In this document: positions 55,892-64,000 of the stretch, piece by piece | Layout: each line of letters begins with the position of its first letter | Numbering within the stretch: the stretch's first letter is position 1 | Assembly (NCBI RefSeq): GCF_002197815.1 | Contig: NZ_NIUB01000013.1 | Coordinates: 1-64,000, forward strand | Direction: 5' to 3' | DNA: 64,000 nt | Origin: Pseudomonas oleovorans subsp. oleovorans | Lineage (GTDB): Bacteria > Pseudomonadota > Gammaproteobacteria > Pseudomonadales > Pseudomonadaceae | The notes under the pieces: model-generated | The model's database searches: none | Seen by the model: the letters and a program-made list of their open reading frames with translations, nothing else | Told to the model about the DNA's origin: nothing | Made by a program: the position numbers and the translations under genes

Positions 55892-56611
55892 ATGAAACAG
55901 CATCGTTTGGCGGCAGCGGTTGCCCTGGTGGGCCTGGTGCTTGCCGGTTGCGATTCGCAAACCAGCGAAGTCGAACTCAAGAGCCCGGCGCAGAAAGCCT
56001 CCTACGGCATCGGCCTGAACATGGGGCGCAGCCTGTCCGAAGAGGGTATGGATGATCTGGATTCCAAGGCCGTCGCTCAGGGCATCGAAGACGCGCTGGC
56101 GAAGAAGGAACCGCGCATCAAGGACGAAGACATGATCGAGGCCTTCTCCTTCCTGCAGAACCGTGCTGAAGAGCGCATGACTGCGCTGAACAAGGAAGCC
56201 GCTGAAGCCGGCAAGAAATTCCTTGAAGAGAACGGCAAGCGCGAAGGCGTGGTCACCACCGCTTCTGGCCTGCAGTACGAAGTGATCAAGAAAGCCGACG
56301 GCGAACAGCCGAAGGAAAGCGACGTAGTGACCGTTCACTATGAAGGCAAACTGACCGATGGCAGCGTATTCGACAGCTCCGTCGCACGTGGCAGCCCCAT
56401 CGATCTGCCGGTTGGCGGCGTGATCCCAGGCTGGGTCGAAGGCCTGCAACTGATGCACGTGGGTGAGAAGTACAAGCTGTACATCCCCAGCGAGCTGGCT
56501 TACGGCGAGCAGAGCCCGTCCCCGGCCATTCCGGCCAACTCGGTACTGGTGTTCGATCTGGAACTGATCGGCATCAAGGATCAGGCCGCCGCCGAGCCGA
56601 CCGAGCCGTAA
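55892..56611 (+). CDS. FKBP-type peptidyl-prolyl isomerase lipoprotein
   Basis: 239 residues. Lipobox VLAGC after a short signal, an N-terminal dimerisation domain (KASYGIGLNMGRSL, about residues 35-130), then the FKBP domain with VTVHYEGKLTDGSVFDSS, GVIPGWVEGLQLMHVGEKYKLYIPSELAYGE. It belongs with the Mip/FkpA group, acting on envelope proteins. The ATG at 55892 follows AAGGAAC. It corresponds to PA3262. Confidence 0.92.
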   Translation: MKQHRLAAAVALVGLVLAGCDSQTSEVELKSPAQKASYGIGLNMGRSLSEEGMDDLDSKAVAQGIEDALAKKEPRIKDEDMIEAFSFLQNRAEERMTALNKEAAEAGKKFLEENGKREGVVTTASGLQYEVIKKADGEQPKESDVVTVHYEGKLTDGSVFDSSVARGSPIDLPVGGVIPGWVEGLQLMHVGEKYKLYIPSELAYGEQSPSPAIPANSVLVFDLELIGIKDQAAAEPTEP

Positions 56612-56629
56612 CACTCGGTACTCGTTTAC

Positions 56630-56653
56630 AACGCCCCGTCTTGACGGGGCGTT
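56630..56653 (+). terminator. Intrinsic terminator of the FKBP gene
   Basis: Stem AACGCCCCGTC / GACGGGGCGTT with a TT loop, 18 bp after the stop; the T-run is weak (GTCGTTT). Confidence 0.75.
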
Positions 56654-56828
56654 GTCGTTTCTGGGGGCGCTCAGCCGCTACGAGGCGCCCTGAGTGTTAC
56701 GCTTATGCACATCATGCAAAGGGTCCTAACAAGCTCGTGAAAAACTTGCAAGCCTCTTGTTCGAAATATGCAACTTGTTGATTTTATTAGATTTTATATG
56801 CTGTATAAAAAATATCCGATCTAACTCA

Positions 56829-56889
56829 AGGCCCCATACCACGGGGCTTTGGTAGGCTTGTCGAAAGTCTTTGCACAGAGTTATCCACA
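56829..56889 (+). promoter_or_regulatory. AT-rich leader with a hairpin and a consensus DnaA box
   Basis: The 56664-56946 interval holds no gene. It has an AT-rich tract (56758-56815), a hairpin AAGGCCCC/GGGGCTTT (56829-56851) and a perfect DnaA box TTATCCACA at 56881-56889, 57 bp before the YkvA gene. A single box may make the gene DnaA-responsive; chance occurrence is possible. Confidence 0.4.
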
Positions 56890-56946
56890 GGTTCTGTGGG
56901 TAAGCGAGGCAAGCCCAGAAAACGCCTGGCTTGCCGAGGAGAGCGA

Positions 56947-57366
56947 ATGAAAACACCCTGGAAATTGCTCCGCTACCTGCCGCAGGCTGCTCGTTTTCTG
57001 CGTGAAGGTCGGCTGCCGGAGCTGTTGCATGCGCTGCGTGACAAGCGTACCCCTCAAGGGCAGCGCTTCGCCGTATTCAGGAATGACCTGCAACTGCTTC
57101 GCGCCCTTAGCCTGGCCTGGTTCAAGGGCGAGTACCGGCAGATCAGCCGGCAGGCGTTGTTGACCATCGTGGCGGCGTTGCTCTATGTCATCGCGCCGCT
57201 CGATGCTATTCCCGACTGGCTGGTTGGCCTTGGCTTCATCGACGATCTGGCTGTGCTGGCCTGGGTCATGCGCACCTGGCATGGCGAGCTGGAGGCCTTC
57301 AGGGCCTGGCGCGAGGCACAGAGCCCCGAGCGCCTGGCCCTGATCGAGCAGTTGCCTGTGGAGTAA
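56947..57366 (+). CDS. YkvA (DUF1232) family membrane protein
   Basis: 139 residues. The YkvA signature is near residues 81-105: YVIAPLDAIPDWLVGLGFIDDLAVL, with the preceding hydrophobic ALLTIVAALLYV segment. Probably a small inner-membrane protein of unknown role. The ATG at 56947 follows GAGGAGAGCG; the open frame reaches back through the DnaA box region without a better start. Confidence 0.82.
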   Translation: MKTPWKLLRYLPQAARFLREGRLPELLHALRDKRTPQGQRFAVFRNDLQLLRALSLAWFKGEYRQISRQALLTIVAALLYVIAPLDAIPDWLVGLGFIDDLAVLAWVMRTWHGELEAFRAWREAQSPERLALIEQLPVE

Positions 57367-57563
57367 GGGGTGGAAGCGCAACGCAACTGATGCCAGTGCT
57401 TCTGCGAATCGTCTATCAAGCAGGCAGGATGGCGCACGCAGCACCAGCCTGGCGCTGATATCTTGGTCGCAGGTTTGTGCCTCAGTCGTCGGGTGCCTGT
57501 TAAGATGGCTGTTTGCAAGGAAGGGGTCGAGGTCGTCGGCCCTGCTTTCCAACGGAGAGATTC

Positions 57564-57890
57564 ATGACTGTGCAAATCATTGCCCGTGATGGCGAGCCAG
57601 AGTACGCGGTGTTGCCCTGGGCCGATTATCAGGCTCTGTTGCACGCTGCCGGGCGCGAACCGGTGGTCGCGCAAGCCAGCGCTGCTGAGCCAGTGGCAGA
57701 GCAGCAGCGGCCCGGACTCGATCAGTTGCGCAGGCTGCGTGAGGCCAAGGGCCTGACGGCAGAGAGCCTGGCGCGCAGCGTCGGCATCAGTCCGCATTAC
57801 CTGGCGATGATCGAGAGCGGCGAACGACAGCCCGATGCCGCGATCATGCGTTCGCTGGCGTGGCAACTGGGGTTGGAGGGCTGGTCTTGA
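57564..57890 (+). CDS. XRE-type helix-turn-helix regulator
   Basis: 108 residues. The first part, IARDGEPEYAVLPWADYQALL, looks like the start of antitoxin-type proteins; a variable linker is followed by a Cro/C1 HTH (LRRLREAKGLTAESLARSVGISPHYLAMIESGERQP, about 52-87). It could be an antitoxin-like repressor of its operon. The gene overlaps the next by 4 bp and is preceded by a clear GGAGAG. Confidence 0.8.
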   Translation: MTVQIIARDGEPEYAVLPWADYQALLHAAGREPVVAQASAAEPVAEQQRPGLDQLRRLREAKGLTAESLARSVGISPHYLAMIESGERQPDAAIMRSLAWQLGLEGWS

Positions 57891-58252
57891 GCGTGCGTAT
57901 CAGCCGCCAGCATTGGCAGGCCTTGTTGACCGAGCTGGACGACGCGCGCCGTCAGCGCCACCTGCTCACCTACCGGGCGTTGATCGAGCGGCTCGACCTG
58001 CCAACACCAGCCATGCAAACCCTCACCGCTGCTCTGGAGCATTTGGCCGCACTAGATGCGCGTGCCGAGCGTCCGCTGCGCAGCGCACTGGTCATCAGCC
58101 AGGGCGCCAGTCGCCTGCCGCGTACGGGATTCTTCGACTGCGTGACCCATCTCGGGCGCTTTAGCGGGGCTTGCGATGGCGTGGCAGCGGCATCCTGGCA
58201 TGCCTCGGAGGTCGCTCGCGTGTTCGAGTTCGACTATCCCGCCGATGTCTAG
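57887..58252 (+). CDS. Unknown protein coupled to the XRE regulator
   Basis: 121 residues. Not recognised. It begins with a helical, possibly winged-helix part (YRALIERLDLPTPAMQTLTAALEHL) and continues to a conserved-looking C-terminal half (PLRSALVISQ..SRLPRTGFFDCV..LGRFSG, then WHASEVARVFEF). Start is TTG at 57887, overlapping the regulator stop, or GTG at 57893. The tight coupling to an XRE gene recalls toxin-antitoxin pairs, but no toxin motif is seen. Confidence 0.65.
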   Translation: MSVRISRQHWQALLTELDDARRQRHLLTYRALIERLDLPTPAMQTLTAALEHLAALDARAERPLRSALVISQGASRLPRTGFFDCVTHLGRFSGACDGVAAASWHASEVARVFEFDYPADV

Positions 58253-58718
58253 GTGGCTCTGGATGTTGCGCGCACGTCTTGGCTACTGGCTGGCACGGCG
58301 TCTTTTCCACTGGCCTGCGGCATTGCGTCAGCCGCGTCTGTGGCAGTGGATGCAGGGGCAGTACGGACGTATGGCCAACCTGGGGGATGTGCCGGCGCAG
58401 AGTTTCTATGGCCATATTCTGCTGTTTCGCGGCCAGGGGCTTGGCGCGCGTGAGGAGGGGCTGAGGCTGTTGCGCCTGGCGGCCAATGGCGGCGACGGCA
58501 AGGCTGCTTATCAGTTGGGTGTGCAGGCGCTGCAGGCTGATACTCGTCAGGCGGCGGATGCCATGCAGGCCGTGCGTTGGTGGGAGATGGCGCTGGCGGC
58601 TGGCCATCCGCTGGCCGCTCGTCGCCTCAGCCAGCTATATCGTGAGGGCGCGCCCGGCCTGGAGGCTGATGCGCAGGCTGCCGAACGCTATGCCGGCATG
58701 GCCGATTCAGGCCGCTGA
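58245..58718 (+). CDS. Sel1-repeat protein
   Basis: 157 residues. After a basic, aromatic N-terminus come about two to three Sel1-like repeats (EEGLRLLRLAANGGDGKAAYQLGVQAL, then AVRWWEMALAAGHPLAARRLSQLYREG). Such repeats bind partner proteins. It overlaps the preceding gene by 8 bp, completing a three-gene operon. Its end overlaps the EAL-GGDEF gene by 12 bp on the opposite strand. Confidence 0.75.
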   Translation: MSRWLWMLRARLGYWLARRLFHWPAALRQPRLWQWMQGQYGRMANLGDVPAQSFYGHILLFRGQGLGAREEGLRLLRLAANGGDGKAAYQLGVQALQADTRQAADAMQAVRWWEMALAAGHPLAARRLSQLYREGAPGLEADAQAAERYAGMADSGR

Positions 58719-60461
58719 GCCTGCGAGGATATGCAGGCTGTAACCGGGCACGGCCTTGGCCTGACGCTTGGCTTCGGAAGCCATTTCGGCCAGGCGTGAG
58801 GCATCGAGCTGCGCGCAATCTTCAGCTTTCACATGCACCACGCCGATCGACAGTGACAACAGCGCATATTCCTGGCGCTGGCCGTGGCGGTTGTGGGCAA
58901 TGAAGCAGCCGGCCTGAAGATGCTCATCGCGGTAAAAGCGTCGGCACTGATTCTGGAAATCCTCGATCAGTTTGCCGAGCTTTTCGCGCCAGTCTGGTGA
59001 GCCGAGCACCAGCATGAAGTCGTCACCGCCGATATGCCCGACGAAGTCGCGGGCCGGATCGACCCGGTCTTTCAGGCATTGCGCCAGGCACAGCAGCACC
59101 TCGTCGCCCTTGGCATAGCCGTAGAGGTCGTTGAAGGGTTTGAAGCTGTCGAGATCCACGTAGCACACCGCAGCTTCGCGTTGCTGCTGCAGCAGGCGGC
59201 CAAGGCACTGCTGGATAGGTACGTTACCCGGCAGTAGCGTAAGCGGATTGGCGTGTCGGGCCTGCTGCAGCTTCTGTTCGGTGATCAGCTTGAGCACGTC
59301 GATGACCCGGCCCAGGCCCAGGTAGCGGCCGTGCTGGATGATGATGAAGTCTTCCTCGATGCGCTGGCGCGCGCGGCTGGTGAGCAGGCGACTGACCTTC
59401 TGCAGGGACTGCGTCAGTTCCACGGCGAGAAAGTCCTGGCTCATCAGGCGACTGATGGGTTTGCGCGCGAACAGATCGGTGGCGAAGGGCTTGAGCAGCG
59501 CTTCGGACAGCGAGTGACGGTGGACGATACCGACCGGTTGGCGCTGCGTGTTCAGTACGGCCAGGGAGTTGAGGTTGGCCTGGGCGCGAAATACATCCAG
59601 CACTTCAGCGATGGCCGTGTGCTGATCGACCGCGAGTTGGTCGTTGAGCAAGGCACTGAGGTCATGGCTGTCTTCGCTGAGACTGGCCTGGTTGCTCTGC
59701 ATCTGGGGCAGCAACTGGCGTGCCTCGCGCGGGGGCTTCTCCTGCGGTCTGCTGAGGAGGTAGCCCTGCACCAGGTCGACGCCCATTTCGGTCAGCACGG
59801 CCAGCTCCTCGGGCAGTTCGATACCTTCGGCTATTACTTGCGCGCGTGACGCTTCGGCCATTTTCAGGATGGAGCCGACGAACTCCCGTTTCACCGCGTC
59901 CAGGTGGATACCGTCGATGAAATGACGGTCGATCTTCACGTAATCCGGGCGCAGCTCCGACCATAGGCGCAGGCTGGAGTAGCCGGCACCCAGATCATCC
60001 AGGGCGATGGAAAAGCCCATGGCGCGATAGTGGTGCAGCGCGTTGTCGAGCAGGGCGAAGTCTTCGGTGGGCGATTGTTCGGTGAGCTCGATCACCACCT
60101 GGCTGGGCGGGATGCCGAAGGTTTGCAGCAGCTTCAGGGTGCGTCCGGGCTGGTGGCTGGGGTCGAGCAGCGACTCCGGCGAGACGTTGAGAAACAGCTT
60201 GCCTTCCAGGCCCAGATCACTGAAGCCTTTGCAGGCGCTTTTGCGGCAGGCCATTTCCAGCTCGCTCAGTCGACCTGCATGGCGGGCCACGGCGAACAGC
60301 GTCAATGGCGAATGCAGCGGACTGTTGGAGGGACCGCGGGTCAGGGCCTCGTAGCCGAGAATGCGCTGTTCGGACAGCGAGACGATAGGCTGGAACAGGC
60401 TGCTGAGGTCGCCGTGAGCGAGGATGTTGCCCAGTGCGCTCAACTGCTCGGTGACGGTCAT
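58707..60461 (-). CDS. Dual EAL-CBS-GGDEF cyclic-di-GMP enzyme
   Basis: 584 residues. N-terminal EAL domain: YEALTRG (EAL), NVSPESL, VIELTEQ, ALDDLGAGYSS, VKIDRHFI, IAEGIE and VQGYLLSRP, so all catalytic residues are present. Two CBS motifs follow (about residues 270-390), then a GGDEF domain with HIGGDDFMLV (about 478). It could both make and destroy cyclic di-GMP, with CBS modules sensing a nucleotide. It corresponds in order to PA3258, next to prc. Confidence 0.9.
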   Translation of the reverse strand: MTVTEQLSALGNILAHGDLSSLFQPIVSLSEQRILGYEALTRGPSNSPLHSPLTLFAVARHAGRLSELEMACRKSACKGFSDLGLEGKLFLNVSPESLLDPSHQPGRTLKLLQTFGIPPSQVVIELTEQSPTEDFALLDNALHHYRAMGFSIALDDLGAGYSSLRLWSELRPDYVKIDRHFIDGIHLDAVKREFVGSILKMAEASRAQVIAEGIELPEELAVLTEMGVDLVQGYLLSRPQEKPPREARQLLPQMQSNQASLSEDSHDLSALLNDQLAVDQHTAIAEVLDVFRAQANLNSLAVLNTQRQPVGIVHRHSLSEALLKPFATDLFARKPISRLMSQDFLAVELTQSLQKVSRLLTSRARQRIEEDFIIIQHGRYLGLGRVIDVLKLITEQKLQQARHANPLTLLPGNVPIQQCLGRLLQQQREAAVCYVDLDSFKPFNDLYGYAKGDEVLLCLAQCLKDRVDPARDFVGHIGGDDFMLVLGSPDWREKLGKLIEDFQNQCRRFYRDEHLQAGCFIAHNRHGQRQEYALLSLSIGVVHVKAEDCAQLDASRLAEMASEAKRQAKAVPGYSLHILAGSAA

Positions 60462-60485
60462 GGTGGTCTCGATCTGGCGGAAACG

Positions 60486-60513
60486 AAAGGGCCGGTGTTT
60501 AACCGGCCCTTTA
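60486..60513. terminator. Intrinsic terminator between prc and the EAL-GGDEF gene
   Basis: 11-bp stem AAAGGGCCGGT / ACCGGCCCTTT with a short loop; T-rich on both sides. It lies after prc on the minus strand. Confidence 0.85.
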
Positions 60514-60559
60514 TTTCACGACAGTTCGATGACGATTTGATGACGCTGCTTGAAGCGCC

Positions 60560-62641
60560 TCAATGCAGCGCCAGCGAGGGGTTCAGGCCCAGGTAGTCGA
60601 GCAGGATGCGTCCGCTCTCTGCCAGGTAGGCATCGTCTTCCGGTGTGCTCTTTTCATCGGCGACTGGCAGTGCCTCTTCGTCTTCCTTGGTCAGTTCCTT
60701 GAGTGGCTCTTCGCCCTTGGCCCGGCGGCGGTTGTTTTCCAGTGCCAGTTGCTTGGCTTCGACTTCGGCCTGACGTGCACGACGGGTCTGCTCGTTGAGG
60801 CTGACGGTGGTTTCGGCCATCAGCTTCTTGGCCAGGGTCAGGCGCTCACGGGTGAAGACGAAGTCCGGATCCTGGGCGGTGCGCTGCTCATGACGGGCCT
60901 TGAGCTCGCTCAGGAACGGTTTGATCGGGTCAAGCTCGGGGGTGATCGCCGGGCGGATGCTGTCCCAGGGCAGGGCAGCGGGCAGTGCGCTTTCGCCGAT
61001 GTCTTTGGTGTCCATGACATCCGGGTAGGTGATGTCCGGGATCACGCCCTGGTGCTGAGTGCTCTGGCCGGACACGCGATAGAACTTGGCCAGGGTCAGT
61101 TTCAGCTCGCCGTGATTGAGCGGCTGGATAGTTTGCACCGTGCCCTTGCCGAAGGTCTGGCCGCCGAGAATCAGTGCGCGGTGATAATCCTGCATGGCGC
61201 CGGCGAAAATTTCCGAGGCCGAGGCGGACAGGCGGTTGACCAGCACGGCCAGTGGGCCGCTGTAGTAAACGCCCTTGTTCTCGTCGGCGAGTACGTCGAC
61301 ACGGCCGTCGGCGTTGCGCACCAGTACGGTGGGGCCCTGTTCGATGAACAGGCTGGTCAGTTCGGTGGCTTCCTGCAGCGAGCCACCGCCGTTGTTGCGC
61401 AGGTCGATGACCACGCCGTCGACCTTCTCGGCCTGCAGCTCGTCGAGCAGGCGTTTGACGTCACGGGTGGTGCTCTTGTAGTTCGGGTCGCCAGCGCGGA
61501 AGGCCTTGAAGTCGAGGTAGAAGGCCGGCAGTTCGATGACGCCGAGCTTGTAATCACGCCCCTCGTGCTTGAGTTCCAGAACCTTCTTCTTGGCAGCTTG
61601 CTCTTCCAGCTTGACTGCTTCGCGGGTGATGGTGACCACCTTGCTGGTCTGGTCGCTGGGCGGATTGCTGGCCGGAATCACTTCCAGGCGCACGGTGGAA
61701 CCTTTCGGGCCGCGAATCAGCTTGACCACTTCGTCCAGGCGCCAGCCGATCACGTCGACCATTTCATCATTGCCCTGGGCGACGCCGACGATCTTGTCGG
61801 CCGGTGCGATCTGCTTGCTCTTTTCAGCTGGGCCGGCAGGCACCAGGCGCACCACCTTGACATGCTCGTTGTCGCTTTGCAGGACGGCGCCGATGCCTTC
61901 GAGCGACAGGCTCATGTTGATGTCGAAGTTTTCCGCATTATCCGGTGACAGATAAGTGGTGTGCGGGTCGTAGGTGGTGGCGAAGGCGTTGATGTAGGTC
62001 TGGAACACGTCCTCGCCACGGGTCTGCTTGAGGCGCGCCAACTGGTTCTTGTAGCGCTTGGTCAGCAGTTCCTGGATGTCCTTGGTTTCCTTGCCGGCGA
62101 TCTTCAGTCGCAGCACTTCGTCTTTGACACGCTTGCGCCACAGTTCATCGAGTTCAGCGCGGTCTTTGGCCCAGGGCGCTTTTTCGCGATCGACCTGCAG
62201 CTCTTCATCGATGCTGAAATCGATCTTGTCGACGCCCTTGCCCAGTTCCGCCAACGCATAGTTCAGGCGCTCTTCCGTGCGGGTCAGGTGGCGGCGAAAG
62301 ATGGTGAAGCCGGGTTCGAGGTCGCCGCTTTTCAGCAGGTCATCGAAGCGGGTGCGCCACTGGTTGAATTCGGCGATGTCAGCGGCAGTGAAATAGCTGC
62401 GCGATGGATCGAGCAACTTCAGGTAGTTGTCATAGATCTGAATCGAGCGTTCGTCGTTCAGCGGCGGCTTGTTGTAGTGATGGCGGCGCAGCAGCTCCAC
62501 TACGTTGAGGCTGGCGATCACCTGCTCGCGATCCGGCTGCAGATAGTCCCAACTGGTCGCTGCGGTGGTCTTGGCCGCCAGCGGCAGGGCACTGAAGCCG
62601 AGTACGAGGGCGAGGGCGGTGCTTGCAAGAGATCGCTTCAT
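60560..62641 (-). CDS. prc: Periplasmic carboxy-terminal processing protease Prc (AlgO)
   Basis: 693 residues. Signal peptide (MKRSLASTALALVLGFSALPLAA), an N-terminal helical part, a PDZ domain (SLEGIGAVLQ..KVVRLVPAGPA), and the S41 catalytic dyad Ser about 473 in SASASEIFAG and Lys about 498 in FGKGTVQ. Prc trims tail-tagged envelope proteins; in P. aeruginosa it degrades mutant MucA and so promotes alginate. The 62641 start matches the known N-terminus; upstream in-frame Met codons are less likely. Confidence 0.93.
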   Translation of the reverse strand: MKRSLASTALALVLGFSALPLAAKTTAATSWDYLQPDREQVIASLNVVELLRRHHYNKPPLNDERSIQIYDNYLKLLDPSRSYFTAADIAEFNQWRTRFDDLLKSGDLEPGFTIFRRHLTRTEERLNYALAELGKGVDKIDFSIDEELQVDREKAPWAKDRAELDELWRKRVKDEVLRLKIAGKETKDIQELLTKRYKNQLARLKQTRGEDVFQTYINAFATTYDPHTTYLSPDNAENFDINMSLSLEGIGAVLQSDNEHVKVVRLVPAGPAEKSKQIAPADKIVGVAQGNDEMVDVIGWRLDEVVKLIRGPKGSTVRLEVIPASNPPSDQTSKVVTITREAVKLEEQAAKKKVLELKHEGRDYKLGVIELPAFYLDFKAFRAGDPNYKSTTRDVKRLLDELQAEKVDGVVIDLRNNGGGSLQEATELTSLFIEQGPTVLVRNADGRVDVLADENKGVYYSGPLAVLVNRLSASASEIFAGAMQDYHRALILGGQTFGKGTVQTIQPLNHGELKLTLAKFYRVSGQSTQHQGVIPDITYPDVMDTKDIGESALPAALPWDSIRPAITPELDPIKPFLSELKARHEQRTAQDPDFVFTRERLTLAKKLMAETTVSLNEQTRRARQAEVEAKQLALENNRRRAKGEEPLKELTKEDEEALPVADEKSTPEDDAYLAESGRILLDYLGLNPSLALH

Positions 62642-62769
62642 GCTGATTCGACGTAGTGGCAGTTGATAACGCATATTAGGCCGTATTTGAGGGCGCCAGG
62701 TTCCGTTGGCGCTAGGCGAAAGCCCTGCGTTCTGCGCTGGGCTCGGTTCACTTGCACTATGGAGGCAGC

Positions 62770-63732
62770 ATGAAGGCATTGCAAGGCGTTGAAGGGCGTG
62801 CAGAGTGGCTGGAACAACCGGCGCAGACCTGTGACGCGGGGCAGATTCGGGTCAAGGTGGCTGCCGCTGGGCTCAACCGGGCTGACCTGTTGCAGCGCGC
62901 CGGGCTTTATCCGCCGCCGCCTGGTGCGAGCCAGGCGCTGGGCCTGGAGTGCGCCGGGGTAGTTGTTGAAGTCGGCGCCGGCAGCGCCTGGCAGGTGGGC
63001 GATCGCGTCTGCTGCCTGCTTGCCGGTGGTGGTATGGCCGAGGAAGTGGTGCTTGATGCACGTCACGCCATGCCGGTGCCAGAAGGCTTGAGCCTGGTCG
63101 AGGCGGCTGTGGTGCCCGAGGTCTATGCCACCGCCTGGCTCAATCTGTTCCAGCTCGGAGCCCTGCGCCCCGGTGAGAAGGTCCTGCTGCATGCCGGCGC
63201 CAGCGGTGTCGGCTCGGCTGCTATCCAGCTGTGCAAGGCATTCGGCAGCCCTTGCTGGGTCAGCGTCGGCTCTGCCGAGCGGTTGGCCTACTGCGAATCG
63301 CTCGGTGCCCAGGGCGGTGCCCTGCGCGGCGAAGACCTGCAAGCGCTGCGTGATTTCGGACCGTTCGATGTGATCCTCGATCCGGTTGGCGGGCAGTACG
63401 CGGCGCTCAACCTGGAATTGCTGGCCCGTGATGGTCGTTGGATCAATATTGGTTTGATGGGCGGACGCGAGGCCACCCTGGACCTGGCCCTGGTGCTGGG
63501 CAAGCGCGTTCAACTGATCGGCTCGACCCTGCGCAATCGCGACGACTCGTTCAAGGCCGACCTGTTGCATGATCTGCAGCAACAGGTCTGGCCGCTGTTT
63601 GCCGAGGGGCGGTTAAAGCCGCAACTCGAGCGCAGTTTTGCCCTCAAAGACAGTGAAGCGGCATTCGAGACACTCGCCGGTAATCAGGTTGCGGGTAAAA
63701 TCGCGCTGCTTATCGATCCCGATCTTGTCTGA
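62770..63732 (+). CDS. Zinc-independent NAD(P)H:quinone oxidoreductase (zeta-crystallin/PIG3 type)
   Basis: 320 residues of the medium-chain reductase family. N-terminal AAGLNRADLLQRAGLYPPPPG marks the PIG3-like quinone reductases; the Rossmann motif is VLLHAGASGVGSAAIQLCKAFG. Structural zinc ligands are absent. GGAGG lies 6 bp before the ATG. It is divergent from prc, as PA3256 is from PA3257. Confidence 0.88.
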   Translation: MKALQGVEGRAEWLEQPAQTCDAGQIRVKVAAAGLNRADLLQRAGLYPPPPGASQALGLECAGVVVEVGAGSAWQVGDRVCCLLAGGGMAEEVVLDARHAMPVPEGLSLVEAAVVPEVYATAWLNLFQLGALRPGEKVLLHAGASGVGSAAIQLCKAFGSPCWVSVGSAERLAYCESLGAQGGALRGEDLQALRDFGPFDVILDPVGGQYAALNLELLARDGRWINIGLMGGREATLDLALVLGKRVQLIGSTLRNRDDSFKADLLHDLQQQVWPLFAEGRLKPQLERSFALKDSEAAFETLAGNQVAGKIALLIDPDLV

Positions 63733-63743
63733 GCAGTAGCTCT

Positions 63744-63764
63744 AGCCCGTGCCTGGTGCGGGCT
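63744..63764 (+). terminator. Possible terminator hairpin after the quinone reductase gene
   Basis: AGCCCG (63744-63749) pairs with CGGGCT (63759-63764) 12 bp after the stop codon, but no T-run follows, so it is a weak candidate. Confidence 0.4.
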
Positions 63765-63887
63765 TGGCCAACGATTGGCTCATTCAATCAATATCATGGT
63801 CGTAATCAATAAGCTTTTTTTTGTTAGGTCGCTAAGATACGCCCTGTAAATTTCAAACCCTCACAGAAACCTCAGAAGGAGTCAAAG

Positions 63888-64000
63888 ATGTCTCTCATCA
63901 ACACTCAGGTACAACCGTTCAAAGTCAACGCTTTCCACAACGGCAAGTTCATCGAAGTCACCGAGCAGAGCCTGAAGGGCAAGTGGTCGGTTCTGATCTT
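63888..64000 (+). CDS. ahpC: Alkyl hydroperoxide reductase subunit C, 5' part
   Basis: The first 37 codons are visible, running off the window end. MSLINTQVQPFKVNAFHNGKF and LKGKWSV match the AhpC N-terminus, just before the region holding the peroxidatic Cys. AhpC reduces peroxides with AhpF. AGAAGGAG precedes the ATG. The 155-bp upstream interval is AT-rich; an OxyR site is expected but I could not identify it. Confidence 0.9.
   Translation, partial: MSLINTQVQPFKVNAFHNGKFIEVTEQSLKGKWSVLI

Noticed and set aside
63733..63887. OxyR operator upstream of ahpC
   Set aside because: Expected from biology, but I could not find four spaced ATAG/CTAT-type elements, so no site is listed.
1..64000. 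CRISPR array, prophage, secretion or defence cluster
   Set aside because: No regularly spaced repeat-spacer array, no phage structural genes and no recognised defence genes were seen.

Overview
The window looks like the chromosome of a Pseudomonas of the mendocina/oleovorans type. It is GC-rich with dense genes. Blocks match the gene order I remember from P. aeruginosa: proS to queC (about PA0956-PA0976), fpr/finR, azoR3 to ppiA (about PA3223-PA3227), erdR/dgkA, and rdgC to the quinone reductase (about PA3263-PA3256). Species-level placement and the PA numbers come from memory, not from a search.

Layout. 1-147: the 3' end of a group II intron, with domains V and VI. 179-8620: a VF530-like protein, an alpha/beta hydrolase lipoprotein, a divergent bifunctional penicillin-binding protein, a methyltransferase, a lipoprotein, proS and a thioesterase. 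8694-14735: an OprD-type porin, a HIT protein, slyX, a membrane-anchored cold-shock-domain protein, a diguanylate cyclase, dps and an Hpt protein. 14934-28267: aspS, a YebC-type protein, ruvCAB, the complete tol-pal cluster (ybgC-tolQRAB-pal-cpoB), queE-queC, tRNA-Lys and nadA.

28395-45386: a LOG protein; a divergent pair formed by a beta-CASP RNase-like protein and a phosphoketolase-like enzyme with an Anr-like box between them; a small frameshifted gene; tapT; erdR; dgkA; finR/fpr; a lysR-hydrolase-ppiA operon; azoR; two DMT transporters; and a DHFR-fold protein. 45823-55243: a DEAD-box helicase, an ABC exporter, a YdjM-like membrane protein, arfB, a gap-mgsA operon divergent from edd with two HexR-type operators between them, and rdgC. 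55538-64000: tRNA-Val and tRNA-Asp, an FKBP lipoprotein, a YkvA protein, a three-gene XRE/unknown/Sel1 cluster, an EAL-CBS-GGDEF protein, prc, a quinone oxidoreductase and the start of ahpC.

Most of the window is housekeeping sequence. The most unusual structure is a pair of small non-coding elements at 13434-13642 and 39160-39317. They share closely related terminal inverted repeats, and each is flanked by a (near-)perfect 9-bp direct repeat. Each splits what reads, once it is removed, as a clean intrinsic terminator hairpin (those of dps and fpr). Other points are the intron end at the window edge, a G8 tract that breaks a small ribbon-helix-helix-like gene, and several REP-type hairpin pairs.
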